From assembly GCA_030650995.1 (NCBI GenBank), contig JAUSCY010000058.1, forward strand, positions 1-64,000: DNA of 64,000 bases. Direction: 5' to 3'. Positions 27,558 through 36,810 of the stretch are shown in pieces. Positions within the stretch are counted from its first letter, which is position 1. Every line of letters starts with the position of its first letter. Origin of the DNA: Sheuella sp. (GTDB lineage Bacteria; Pseudomonadota; Gammaproteobacteria; Burkholderiales; Burkholderiaceae_B). The notes under the pieces are model-generated. The model saw only the letters and a list, made by a program, of their open reading frames with translations. It ran no database searches and was not told the origin of the DNA. Both the position numbers and the translations under genes were made by a program.

Positions 27558-28505
27558 CTAGCTTTCTATCCAATTTCGCAGCGGATGCTCCTGCAACCCA
27601 TCACAGACTGAAACAGACTGGATAAACTGCGGTACACCTGCAAGCGGTACATCCACATTAAAAGTCTCTGGAAACTCAGAGCGCATTTTAGCGAGCATTT
27701 TCTGGTGAGCCAAGTTTGCATCTGAAATCTGCAAAAACTCTGCAAATAAACACGCCCCTGACCCGGTCATCCGGACATTCAACCCAGCAGAATAACACCA
27801 GTCAAACGCTTTTCGGACAACAGGATATCGTTTAAGCACCACTGGCTGAAGGTCATTATGGAAATGATCAAACAATCCCAAAGAACCCAAAGACAACGAA
27901 CCTAACGACATCCCAGAAAAGTCCATTATTTTGACCGGATCGGTGTCCCTTGTCAAATCGGGATCCTGGAAAACACCTAAAGTCGGTACATTTTGAGCTG
28001 GTTGAATCACGATATAGGCACGTTCAGGCAGTGCAATGGCCTGCAAATCCTCTCCAATACCCTCTGCAAAGGCATTTTGACCAAAAATAAATACGGGCAC
28101 ATCTGCCCCCAGTTGCAGGCCTATTTTCATCAAATCCGCACGACTTAATCGGGTGTGCCAGAGTCGATTCAGGGCAATCAGTACCGAAGCAGCATCGCTT
28201 GAGCCTCCGCCCAGTCCGCCGCCAGAGGGGATCAGCTTTCTGACATTGATCTGGGCGCCTAACGGGCATCCTGTGTGACGCTGCAAAGCGATCGCTGCGC
28301 GCACGACGAGGTCTTGCTCGTGTGGCACTCCCGGCATGCTTGTCTCGCGCAGGATCTGGCCATCTGACCTGACATCAATATCAAGATGATCATTTAAATC
28401 AATAAACCTGAAAACGGTCTGCAGCAAATGATAGCCATCCGAGCGCCGACCGGTCACGTGCAGAAAAAGGTTGAGCTTGGCAGGTGCAGGGATGTCATAC
28501 AACAT
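27558..28505 (-). CDS. ispE: 4-diphosphocytidyl-2-C-methyl-D-erythritol kinase
   Basis: IspE phosphorylates CDP-methylerythritol in the MEP isoprenoid pathway. The 315-residue GHMP kinase begins YDIPAPAKLNLFLHVTGRRSDGYHLLQTVF, has the ATP loop LIPSGGGLGGGSSDAASVL and a C-terminal RMTGSGACLFAEF motif. It is slightly long for the family; a repeated SLGSLSLGSLG stretch around residue 200 accounts for several extra residues. It is 2 bp after lolB and ends 1 nt before tRNA-Gln. Confidence 0.95.
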   Translation of the reverse strand: MLYDIPAPAKLNLFLHVTGRRSDGYHLLQTVFRFIDLNDHLDIDVRSDGQILRETSMPGVPHEQDLVVRAAIALQRHTGCPLGAQINVRKLIPSGGGLGGGSSDAASVLIALNRLWHTRLSRADLMKIGLQLGADVPVFIFGQNAFAEGIGEDLQAIALPERAYIVIQPAQNVPTLGVFQDPDLTRDTDPVKIMDFSGMSLGSLSLGSLGLFDHFHNDLQPVVLKRYPVVRKAFDWCYSAGLNVRMTGSGACLFAEFLQISDANLAHQKMLAKMRSEFPETFNVDVPLAGVPQFIQSVSVCDGLQEHPLRNWIES

Positions 28506-28507
28506 GA

Positions 28508-29095
28508 TCAGAGCTTATCTACAACCAGCCTGATGGCAATGTGTTTGCTACCTTCGCTGTGCGTTAACACCAGCAGCTGCGGGCCTGAGTCATCGAATCT
28601 TGAAAGCTGAACACGCCAGCCGCCCTGCTCAAAGGTGTTGATACGACCCTCTGGATCCTTGAGCACCATACTCATGCCAGGCAGAGGTTCCCTGATTGTC
28701 CGCAACCAGCTACGCAATCCAGCCACAGGAACGGTCTGACCCAGCACCGTCTGCATCAAGGCATCGGGCGTTTTTGCGTAGGTCTCTTCACCGCTGGCGC
28801 GTGTCAGTGTTGCGCCAGTGCGCTCAACCACGACACGCGCGATGACAGACCCCATTGGATCGGTCAGATCCAGACTAAAGCGTACGCCCGTATCACGCCA
28901 GGTAAAGCCGCCCTGCACAGCCTCAGGGTTACTGTTAAAGTCCTCTGCCTTCAAAGCGAAGCGTCCGTAACGTAAAAACTCTGTCTGGCTGGTTTTATCG
29001 GACTCCGGGGCATTGGTCGCGCAACCCGCGAGCCACAGCAGCGCAATGACAGACACCACACACCTGCCCCACACACGAAAAACCACAAGACTCAA
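28508..29095 (-). CDS. lolB: Outer-membrane lipoprotein LolB
   Basis: LolB accepts lipoproteins from LolA and inserts them in the outer membrane. The 195-residue product has a lipoprotein signal with lipobox LAGC (WLAGCATNAPES), followed by FLRYGRFALKAED (the family's GRf.l) and GGFTWRDTGVRFSLDLTDPMGSVIARVV, then LRTIREPLPGMSMVLKDPEGRINTFEQGGW. Its start overlaps the TPR gene stop by 4 bp. The TPR-lolB-ispE order is usual in betaproteobacteria. Confidence 0.93.
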   Translation of the reverse strand: MSLVVFRVWGRCVVSVIALLWLAGCATNAPESDKTSQTEFLRYGRFALKAEDFNSNPEAVQGGFTWRDTGVRFSLDLTDPMGSVIARVVVERTGATLTRASGEETYAKTPDALMQTVLGQTVPVAGLRSWLRTIREPLPGMSMVLKDPEGRINTFEQGGWRVQLSRFDDSGPQLLVLTHSEGSKHIAIRLVVDKL

Positions 29096-30927
29096 AGCTT
29101 GACTCCAAGACGACGAACTGTTTCGAGCAGAACCGGATTTTTAGGCTCCCTTGACGCGCCTTCACGGAAAACTTTTATGGCCTCATCACGCTGGCCTTGA
29201 ACCCAGAGCACTTCACCTAAGTGTGCGGCGATATCTGTTTCAGGGCGTTTGCTGTATGCCTTGGACAGATAGTCGATTGCAGCGGCGCGATCGCCAAGGC
29301 GGTATTTGACCCAACCCATGCTGTCCATGATGAAAGGATCTTGCGGGGAAATCTCCAGCGCCCGGGTGATGAGCTTGAGTGCCTCAGGCAACCTCTGGTT
29401 CCGATCCGCCAAGGCGTAGCCCAGAGCGTTGTAAGAATGCGCGTGACCAGAATCAAGAGCGATCACCTCACGCAATAAACGTTCGGTCTCTTTGAGTTGC
29501 CCTTTGCGCTCGTAAAGCATGCCCAGCTCATATTTAATTTCGACCGAATCCGGCTGTTGCTGATCGGCAACCTTCAGGCGTGCAATGGCATCATCGATAC
29601 GGCCTGCATCGCGCAAAATCTGGGCAGCCGCCGTTGCGCCCAGCACGACCTCTTCATCCGAATCGGGACCTGCTGAATCAATAATCGCTAACGCCTCATC
29701 GATTTTGCCCTGTTTTGCACGGATCATCGCCTGACGCAGATGTGCGCCGTAACGCGAGGCTGGGTCTTCGATTTTGGAGAGCTGAATCACAGCGTCATCG
29801 AGCCGCCCCTGATCTTCCAGAATACGTGCAAGCAACAAATAAGCATCCGCTAATGCTGAAGGGGCATCGGTCGCTCCCTCTGCGTTGGCTCGCTGACGCT
29901 GTGTCTGCACACTCACAAACTGTTCGAGCAACCCACGGGCCTGGTCGAGCTGCTTTGCCCGATATGACACCTGCGCCTGCATGAACATCAAATCAAAATC
30001 TTCGGGGGAACGCTTGGCCATTGCGACCAGCTCTTTCATTGCCGCACCATATTCACGCTGGTCAGTCAGATAGCTTGTTAGCATCAGTCTCAGTCGTCTT
30101 GAATCGGGGTGCGCTGTAATGAAAGTGCGTGCGTCTTTTTGCGCCTGATCCGGGTCCACTTTCAACCCATATTCAAATACGCGCATTGCAGCGTCCTCTG
30201 AACGCGGGGCTGCAGCCAAAGCGGCTTTCGCCTCAGACAATGATCGCTCCTTTTCTCCTGCGAGCTGGGCCATATCTGCAAGCGCCAGACGCGAAACAGC
30301 CAGATTCCGGGCGTTGCTTTCGCTGATGGCACGATCGAGGATGGAAAACGCTACGGCACGATCCGGCATACGACTTAATACTGCAACGGATTGACCAATG
30401 GCCGCTGTTTTATCTGTCGCTACGTCGATTTTTTTGCGTAACGCCTCGGCCAGGCCGCTGGTTTGTCCCGATGCAGCAGATAAAGCCATCTCCGTTGACA
30501 CAGCCTCCGCATCGTCTGGTGCAATACGTAACCAGACTCTTGCCGCGTCTAACGCTCCTGCAAGATTTCCGCCCGCCAGATAAAACTCAAGTCCTCGGCG
30601 CGCAAGGCGGTAATCACCGACCTCCCGCGCAAGATCCACCATGGTTTTTCCTGCAGGAATAAAGACATTGCGCTGGGCTGAAATTTCAGCAGCCAGGATG
30701 CGGAACAGTAAGTTTGATGTCAAGGTCACGTCAGGCAACTGACCGGATCGCAGCCAGATCTGCTCGGACTCAGCCACACGGGGCTTTATCTGCAAGGGCA
30801 CACTTTGCGATACCCCTTTTGACGCAGGCGTTTGCGACAACGCATACGGCGTCCAGAGCAAGGCAATCGCCGCAGCGGAGCTCGCGACCAAGGTATGTAC
30901 AACTCTGTATTTTGACAACGACTTCAC
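29092..30927 (-). CDS. Periplasmic tetratricopeptide repeat protein
   Basis: A 611-residue protein with an N-terminal signal or anchor (hydrophobic stretch about residues 10-30 ending YALSQ), then tandem TPR-like helix pairs; clear repeats lie in the C-terminal half (PDSVEIKYELGMLYERKGQLKETERLL, SYNALGYALADRNQRLPEALKLI, FIMDSMGWVKYRLGDRAAAIDYLSKAY). TPR scaffolds bind partner proteins. The conserved position upstream of lolB suggests a link to envelope biogenesis, but I cannot assign a partner. It is divergent from mutM with a 61-bp spacer. Confidence 0.88.
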   Translation of the reverse strand: MKSLSKYRVVHTLVASSAAAIALLWTPYALSQTPASKGVSQSVPLQIKPRVAESEQIWLRSGQLPDVTLTSNLLFRILAAEISAQRNVFIPAGKTMVDLAREVGDYRLARRGLEFYLAGGNLAGALDAARVWLRIAPDDAEAVSTEMALSAASGQTSGLAEALRKKIDVATDKTAAIGQSVAVLSRMPDRAVAFSILDRAISESNARNLAVSRLALADMAQLAGEKERSLSEAKAALAAAPRSEDAAMRVFEYGLKVDPDQAQKDARTFITAHPDSRRLRLMLTSYLTDQREYGAAMKELVAMAKRSPEDFDLMFMQAQVSYRAKQLDQARGLLEQFVSVQTQRQRANAEGATDAPSALADAYLLLARILEDQGRLDDAVIQLSKIEDPASRYGAHLRQAMIRAKQGKIDEALAIIDSAGPDSDEEVVLGATAAAQILRDAGRIDDAIARLKVADQQQPDSVEIKYELGMLYERKGQLKETERLLREVIALDSGHAHSYNALGYALADRNQRLPEALKLITRALEISPQDPFIMDSMGWVKYRLGDRAAAIDYLSKAYSKRPETDIAAHLGEVLWVQGQRDEAIKVFREGASREPKNPVLLETVRRLGVKL

Positions 30928-30988
30928 GCGACCCGCCTAGTTGATGGCACAATCTGCACACATATTCTCAGGATGTTAGCACTCACAC

Positions 30989-31816
30989 ATGCCAGAACTC
31001 CCAGAAGTCGAGACAACCCGGCGAGGAATTGACGCCGTTGCAACAGGTCACACCCTGACAGGGATGGTTGTCCACGAGTCCCGCATGCGCTGGCCGATCC
31101 CAAAAGCGCTGCCAGATCTCATCAAGGGCCAGACCGTGCGCGCCTGTCTTCGCAGAGGTAAATACATCCTGATAGAGTTTGATACCGGGACGGTCCTGAT
31201 TCATTTAGGCATGTCTGGCTCACTGCGCAGCGTCATGCAGGGGGAGCTTTTACGCAAGCACGATCATGTGGAGTGGCTGTTCAAGCACGCGACCCTGCGA
31301 CTGCATGACCCCAGGCGTTTTGGATCGGTTTTATGGCACCCACGCGACCAGGGGCCCATCGAGCAGCACCCGTTGTTAGCAAAATTGGGCATCGAGCCCT
31401 TTGACCCGGCATTTAACGCCAAATACCTGCACGACGGCCTGGCAGGACGATCTATGTCCATCAAACAAGCCCTGCTCGCTGGAGAGATCGTAGTGGGCGC
31501 GGGCAATATCTATGCCTCCGAAAGTCTTTTCAGAGCACGTATTCACCCAAAAACCAAAGCCAGTCGTGTGTCTCTGACACGCTGCGCAAGACTCGCACTC
31601 GCTATTCGCGAAACACTGACTGATGCCCTGGAATCAGGTGGCAGCACGCTGCGGGATTATGTCAACGCAACAGGCGAGCCCGGTGCCTATTTCACACTGC
31701 ATGCAGCGGTCTATGAGCGAGAAGGCCAACCCTGCAGAGTCTGCGCAACACCAATCAAACGCATTGTTCAAGGCCAGCGTGCCACCTATTTTTGCCCTAG
31801 TTGCCAAAAAGTCTGA
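30989..31816 (+). CDS. mutM: Formamidopyrimidine-DNA glycosylase (Fpg/MutM)
   Basis: MutM removes 8-oxoguanine and related lesions and nicks the abasic site. The 275-residue enzyme begins with the essential PELPEVETTRRGI (catalytic Pro and Glu after Met removal), has the Lys of QTVRACLRRGKYILIE, the GNIYASESLFRARIHP helix-two-turn-helix part, and a C-terminal zinc finger CRVCATPIKRIVQGQRATYFC-PSC. The ATG at 30989 gives the exact family N-terminus. Confidence 0.97.
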   Translation: MPELPEVETTRRGIDAVATGHTLTGMVVHESRMRWPIPKALPDLIKGQTVRACLRRGKYILIEFDTGTVLIHLGMSGSLRSVMQGELLRKHDHVEWLFKHATLRLHDPRRFGSVLWHPRDQGPIEQHPLLAKLGIEPFDPAFNAKYLHDGLAGRSMSIKQALLAGEIVVGAGNIYASESLFRARIHPKTKASRVSLTRCARLALAIRETLTDALESGGSTLRDYVNATGEPGAYFTLHAAVYEREGQPCRVCATPIKRIVQGQRATYFCPSCQKV

Positions 31817-31853
31817 TTATCATCCACCAGATTCAATATAAAGAAGAGACAAC

Positions 31854-33188
31854 ATGTCACAACCCAGTGCAACGCACTTAAACGAAACACACGACCCTTC
31901 CCTCACAAGCTGGGTCGCTCGCGCAAACGATAATGAAGTTGGTTTTCCTATTCAGCATCTGCCTTTTGCCATCTTTCGGGAGCAAGGTACTTCACAGGCT
32001 TTTCGTCCGGGCGTAGCGATCGGTGATCAGATTATTGACCTGGCAGCGCTGGCATCCCTCAAACCTTTCGACGGACAAGCTGCTGTCGCACTCGCAGCCT
32101 GCACCGGCACGAGCCTGAATGCGCTGATGGCGCTGGGTGATGCGCACTGGTCAGCATTGCGCCTGGCTCTATCGCGCGCCTTGCGCAAGGGCGCTGCCAT
32201 GCAAGCCCAGCTAGAACCGTTACTGGTTGCGCAAACGCGTGCCCAATACAGCATGCCAGCCCAGGTCGGTGACTACACAGACTTTTACATCTCCATTCAC
32301 CATGCCACGGCGGGCGGCAAACAAATGCGGCCCGACGCGCCCCTGTTACCTAATTACAAATGGGTACCGATCGGCTATCACGGACGCTCTTCAAGCCTGG
32401 TGGTTTCCGGACACGATGTACTGCGTCCTGTCGGGCAGCTAAAACCTGCCACCCCGGATGGCGATCCAACTTTTGGCCCCTGCCAGCGCCTGGACTATGA
32501 GCTCGAGATGGGTGTTTTTATCGGGACCGGCAACCCCCAAGGCACACGCATTCCAATCGAACAGGCAGACAAGCATATTTTTGGGTTGTGTCTGCTCAAT
32601 GACTGGTCGGCACGCGACATTCAGTACTGGGAATATCAACCCCTCGGACCATTTCTCGCTAAAAGTTTTGCCACAACCATCTCGCCCTGGATCGTGACTC
32701 GCGAAGCACTCGAACCATTCCGTATCCCGTTCAGCCGTCCTGCAACCGATCCACAACCGCTGCCTTATTTAATGAGCGAGTCAGTCAAAGGAGGCGGGTT
32801 TTATGACATCCATCTCACCGCACAGCTCTCGACAGATCAGTCCAGAAAAGCCCAGGTCGCGCCAACCACACTTACGGATACCAATCTGGATCAGGCTTAC
32901 TGGGCGATCTCCCAGCTAGTGACGCACCATACGGTCAATGGTTGCAACCTGCAGCCAGGCGATCTGTTCGGCACGGGTACGATGTCGGGTCCCGCCCCCG
33001 AGCAGGCCGGCACCTTCAATGAAATCAGTATCGGTGGCAAACAAGCACTCCAATTGCCCTGGGGTGAGGAACGCAAATACCTAATGGACGGTGATGAGAT
33101 CACATTGCAGGGTGAGTGCGTCAAACCTGGCTACCCCAGACTGAGTTTTGGTCAGGCGAGCGGTCGTATTCTGCCCGCGGTTATATAA
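31854..33188 (+). CDS. fahA: Fumarylacetoacetase
   Basis: FAH hydrolyses fumarylacetoacetate to fumarate and acetoacetate, the last step of tyrosine/homogentisate breakdown. The 444-residue protein has the N-terminal FAH domain start (SWVARANDNEVGFPIQHLPFAIF), DYTDFYISIHHATAGGKQMRP (metal Asp and catalytic His), YKWVPIGYHGRSSSLVVSG, DYELEMGVFIG, FGLCLLNDWSARDIQYWEY and the C-terminal LFGTGTMSGP. No hmgA or hpd is adjacent. Length is normal. The upstream AGAAGAGA serves as a weak ribosome-binding site. Confidence 0.95.
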   Translation: MSQPSATHLNETHDPSLTSWVARANDNEVGFPIQHLPFAIFREQGTSQAFRPGVAIGDQIIDLAALASLKPFDGQAAVALAACTGTSLNALMALGDAHWSALRLALSRALRKGAAMQAQLEPLLVAQTRAQYSMPAQVGDYTDFYISIHHATAGGKQMRPDAPLLPNYKWVPIGYHGRSSSLVVSGHDVLRPVGQLKPATPDGDPTFGPCQRLDYELEMGVFIGTGNPQGTRIPIEQADKHIFGLCLLNDWSARDIQYWEYQPLGPFLAKSFATTISPWIVTREALEPFRIPFSRPATDPQPLPYLMSESVKGGGFYDIHLTAQLSTDQSRKAQVAPTTLTDTNLDQAYWAISQLVTHHTVNGCNLQPGDLFGTGTMSGPAPEQAGTFNEISIGGKQALQLPWGEERKYLMDGDEITLQGECVKPGYPRLSFGQASGRILPAVI

Positions 33189-33194
33189 AACGAG

Positions 33195-33226
33195 CTTAAT
33201 TTAAAATTAAACGGCTTATTTTTTTA
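33195..33226. terminator. AT-rich palindrome between convergent fahA and sulfatase genes
   Basis: TTAATTT-A-AAATTAA (about 33195-33209), flanked by AGC and GGCT, is followed on the plus strand by a T-run (33218-33226) within the neighbouring stop region. A weak terminator for fahA is possible. Confidence 0.35.
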
Positions 33227-35135
33227 CAGGGGGCAGCGCATAGCGTTGCTCCATGTAAGCCCAGCTCGGCCACAAAACATGGGCGAGTGCTTCGCGTGCA
33301 AGTGACGCATCAGGTTCGCTTGGCGTGTAGGTATCCGGTTCTCCAAACACCTCAGGCTTTTTATACAGACTGGTTCTCGCCGGCTTATGGGGTTCAAGCA
33401 CAACCAGTTTTTCTTGCCCTCCCGGATCCACCTTGAGATACCCGTAGTTATCGCCAAACTGCATCATGGCGCGATTCGCGTGCTGCTGCGTCAAGTCACG
33501 ACCGACCATAGGATGGACGGTATCCATCCCAATTAACGAGAGCAGGGTCGGCCCAAGATCTATCTGACTCATGATCTGTGGATCAGACCGCGCTGCAACA
33601 CCAGGTCCAAGAATCAGGGCGGGAATATGGAAGTGTTTGACCGGGACCAGATTGCCTGACACCCGGGCATCGTGATCGGCCACAACGAGAAAGATCGTGT
33701 TGTCCCAATATGCTGAACGACGTACTTTTTTAAAAAACTCGCCTATTGCAAAATCTGCATAACGAACTGTATTCGTAACCGAGGCAGGATTACCCTCAGG
33801 CGAAATCCGCCCTTCAGGATATTCCCAGGGCGAGTGATTCGATACCGAAAAAGCCATCGTAAAGGTTGGACGCTTTGTATCAGTACTCAGTACACGGTCA
33901 AGCTCATTGAACATATCCTCATCCGAGGCACCCCATGAACCGACAAATTTAGGGTTAACAAACTTCGGCAAATCAACGACCTCATTAAAACCATTGCCCA
34001 GGAAAAATCCGCGCATATTGTCAAAATGTGCCTCGCCGCCGTAGATAAATCGCGAATAATAGCCATGACGGCCCAGCAACTCGGCAATGGTAAAAAATCC
34101 AGTCTCAGCACGTGGCAAAGCCAGAACCGCCTGCGCTGGAGTAGGCAGAAACCCAGTGCTGATTGCCTCGAGGCCGCGTACTGAGCGCGTGCCTGTCGCA
34201 TAGGCGCGCTCAAACCACCAGCCCTGCTTACCCAGCGCATCAAGCTGAGGAGTCAGGCCTGCCCCACCCAGACTTTTTGAGTATTGCGCACCCAGGCTTT
34301 CCTGCAAAATGATGACAAGATTGAAGGGGCGATCGCGTTTAACACTAGCGGTTTGCGCATGAAGTGTCGGCAAATGCGGATCAAGCATCTCGTCAGGCAT
34401 ACCTGATGCTGCGCGCACGATTTGTGTGATTTCCCCGATCGGCATTTTGCCGTAGAGATCGAAGGAGGACACTTCGTTTTGCATCAGATAAACCGCATTG
34501 ACCACATTCCAGAAGCTATTGAGTGGGAGCGTATTAACCATCGCATCATTGCTGAATGCAACCGTGGACGTGTTGATCGGACGATGATCAAGCGTCCCGC
34601 GAATCGACATCACAGAAAAGGCAACCAGCGACAAGCCCATGACAGGCCGCCAATACCAACGCAGCGGCTTGTCTGGACGACCCGGACTGAACAGTTTAAA
34701 ACCAAGCCAGATGCTTAAAGAAACACCTATCGCCACTGCCAGCATTAACCACTTGTAGCCCTCCCAAAGCATCCCGAATACTTCGCGGGGATGTCCCAGA
34801 TATTCAACATATAGGCGGTTGGGGCGCGTGTCGTACTCAGTGATGAACTGCGGCGTCGAAAGTTCGAGCAGAATCAATAAGAACCAGCATATGCGGAACC
34901 ACCAGGCGCAGAGCTTTTCTGCGATCGCGAAATGACCGAACCAGGGTGCGAGGCCTGCAGGCAAAGCGACCATCATGCCAAGAATAACGATGTCGAAACG
35001 TAATCCCCCATGCAATACAGACCAGAATCCGTCGACTGCGGAGACCCGCGGCCATTGCCATATCATCAGGGACAGGCGGCAGAGTGTCAGCATGATGAGC
35101 GCTGACCACCAGAACCGCCAGGTTAGGCGTCGCAT
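33216..35135 (-). CDS. LTA synthase/OpgB-like membrane sulfatase-fold protein
   Basis: A 639-residue inner-membrane enzyme of the alkaline-phosphatase superfamily related to LtaS and OpgB, which transfer phosphoglycerol (or in other members phosphoethanolamine). About five N-terminal membrane helices (residues 1-180) precede a periplasmic catalytic domain with LVIILQESLG (metal Glu), GTRSVRGLEAISTG (nucleophile Thr region), YGGEAHFDNMRGFFLGNGF and VVADHDARV plus HIPALILGPG for metal-binding Asp/His. The acceptor in this organism is unknown; glucans and glycans are possibilities. Confidence 0.87.
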   Translation of the reverse strand: MRRLTWRFWWSALIMLTLCRLSLMIWQWPRVSAVDGFWSVLHGGLRFDIVILGMMVALPAGLAPWFGHFAIAEKLCAWWFRICWFLLILLELSTPQFITEYDTRPNRLYVEYLGHPREVFGMLWEGYKWLMLAVAIGVSLSIWLGFKLFSPGRPDKPLRWYWRPVMGLSLVAFSVMSIRGTLDHRPINTSTVAFSNDAMVNTLPLNSFWNVVNAVYLMQNEVSSFDLYGKMPIGEITQIVRAASGMPDEMLDPHLPTLHAQTASVKRDRPFNLVIILQESLGAQYSKSLGGAGLTPQLDALGKQGWWFERAYATGTRSVRGLEAISTGFLPTPAQAVLALPRAETGFFTIAELLGRHGYYSRFIYGGEAHFDNMRGFFLGNGFNEVVDLPKFVNPKFVGSWGASDEDMFNELDRVLSTDTKRPTFTMAFSVSNHSPWEYPEGRISPEGNPASVTNTVRYADFAIGEFFKKVRRSAYWDNTIFLVVADHDARVSGNLVPVKHFHIPALILGPGVAARSDPQIMSQIDLGPTLLSLIGMDTVHPMVGRDLTQQHANRAMMQFGDNYGYLKVDPGGQEKLVVLEPHKPARTSLYKKPEVFGEPDTYTPSEPDASLAREALAHVLWPSWAYMEQRYALPPVKK

Positions 35136-35144
35136 CGCGTTTGC

Positions 35145-36560
35145 TTAATTTTGCAGAACTTTACCGGGATTCATCAATCCCTTGGGATCCAGTGCATCCT
35201 TGATCTGCTTCATCAGTCTGAGTTCGAGCGCACTTTTGTAACGCGGCAACTCATCTCGCTTGAGTTGACCCACGCCATGTTCTGCGCTGATTGAGCCGCT
35301 ATGCGCATGCACACTGTCGTGCACCAAGCCGTAGACGTCATACTGCATAGCAAGTAACTCTTGCTCGGTCTGGTGCGGTGCGCGTGCAACGTTGTAATGC
35401 AGATTACCGTCACCCAGATGACCGAAGACAATATTCTGGATACCGGGGAATCTGACCTGCAGCGCGTCATTCGTAGCCTGTACGAATTTGGCAATCAGGG
35501 AAATCGGGATCGACACATCGTGTTTGATGCTTTTGCCGAGCTCAGCTTCTGCAAGAGGAATACTCTCGCGCAAATGCCACATTGCTTTGCTTTGCGCGAT
35601 ATTTTCAGCAATCGCCGCATCGGTCACGAGGCCATCTTCGATCGCAGTACCTAACACTGACTCAAAACGCTCCTGTGCATGCTCGGCGCTTTCGCTATCT
35701 GACAACTCCAGCAATGCAAACCAGGGGGATTGGGCCGAAGGGCCTTCAAAAGGGAGTCGCTGCTGCGGAAAGAGTCGCACGACAGCCTGCAACACCGGAC
35801 CCGCCATGACTTCAAATCCAGTCAAAGAGGCACCAAACCCTGCACGTGCGCGAGAAAGAACAGTTACTGCATCTTCCATCGTATTGAGTGCCAGCATAGC
35901 CGTACGCTGCGCAACAGGCAGCGGATAAAGCTTGAGTGTGGCTGCTGTAATGATGCCCAGAGTACCTTCGCTACCGATGAATAGATCGCGCAAGTCGTAA
36001 CCTGTATTGTCTTTGCGTAACCCACGCAAACCATTCCAAATTTCACCTTCAGCGGTCACGACCTCCAGACCGAGCGTCAGCTCACGGGTATTTCCGTAGC
36101 GCAACACCTGCGTGCCGCCTGCGTTGGTGGCCAGGTTGCCGCCGATTGTGCAACTCCCCTCGGCAGCAAGGCTCAGCGGAAACAGGCGATTTGCAGCGCG
36201 GGCGGCTTCCTGGAGGGATTGCAGCACACAGCCGGCTTCGACAGTCATCGTGTCGTTGTCGGTGTCAATCGAACGTACTTTGTTTAATCTGGCCATCGTG
36301 ATGACCACCGCGTGACCAGACTCGTCTGGTGTGGCACCACCACACAAACCTGTATTACCGCCCTGCGGGACCACAGGAACGCCGTGCTGCGCACACAGAC
36401 GCACAACCCCAGCGACCTCCTCGGTCGAGCCCGGACGCACAACGGCCAGAGCCTGACCCTGATATCGACCACGCCAATCCACCAAAAAAGGTGCGGCCGC
36501 CTCACCAGTCAGTACCTGACCCGCGCCCAACAGTGCCTCTAGTTCTTTTAAAACGCTCAT
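35145..36560 (-). CDS. FAD-linked D-2-hydroxyacid dehydrogenase (GlcD/D2HGDH/DLD family)
   Basis: A 471-residue vanillyl-alcohol-oxidase-fold flavoprotein. The PP-loop VVPQGGNTGLCGGATPD, NAGGTQVLRYGNTRELTLGLEVV, GSEGTLGIITAATLKLYP and the C-terminal GHLGDGNLHYNV plus SAEHGVGQLKRDEL are typical of D-lactate, D-2-hydroxyglutarate and glycolate dehydrogenases. The full glc operon is absent, so the substrate among these is not settled. It is 10 bp upstream (in transcription order) of the sulfatase-fold gene; a functional link is not obvious. Confidence 0.9.
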   Translation of the reverse strand: MSVLKELEALLGAGQVLTGEAAAPFLVDWRGRYQGQALAVVRPGSTEEVAGVVRLCAQHGVPVVPQGGNTGLCGGATPDESGHAVVITMARLNKVRSIDTDNDTMTVEAGCVLQSLQEAARAANRLFPLSLAAEGSCTIGGNLATNAGGTQVLRYGNTRELTLGLEVVTAEGEIWNGLRGLRKDNTGYDLRDLFIGSEGTLGIITAATLKLYPLPVAQRTAMLALNTMEDAVTVLSRARAGFGASLTGFEVMAGPVLQAVVRLFPQQRLPFEGPSAQSPWFALLELSDSESAEHAQERFESVLGTAIEDGLVTDAAIAENIAQSKAMWHLRESIPLAEAELGKSIKHDVSIPISLIAKFVQATNDALQVRFPGIQNIVFGHLGDGNLHYNVARAPHQTEQELLAMQYDVYGLVHDSVHAHSGSISAEHGVGQLKRDELPRYKSALELRLMKQIKDALDPKGLMNPGKVLQN

Positions 36561-36750
36561 TTATTCCTCTTGCCAAGTCAATTCAGTCAAGTAATGGATC
36601 GCAAAAATAATTATTCAACTCTCGAATGGCACGCTTACACGATAAGTTGCCGATCGCTTATGTTAATCATGCTTAAATTGTAAGTTAAGTAAGAACCACT
36701 TCATTTTCTTATTGACAAGCGTTTCTGAGATAATGAAAAGCTACCGTGTC

Positions 36751-36777
36751 AGGCAGAGCCTTTTAAAATCTGCCTTT
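36751..36777 (+). terminator. Terminator-like hairpin in the phosphomannomutase leader
   Basis: AGGCAGA (36751-36757) and TCTGCCT (36769-36775) form a 7-bp stem around an 11-nt loop and are followed by a short T-run, 36 bp before the GTG start. It could be a leader attenuator or the end of a short upstream transcript. The whole 36561-36810 spacer is otherwise AT-rich with no ORF. Confidence 0.4.
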
Positions 36778-36810
36778 TGAACTATCTCATTTGTTTTTCG
36801 GAGTTTTAAC

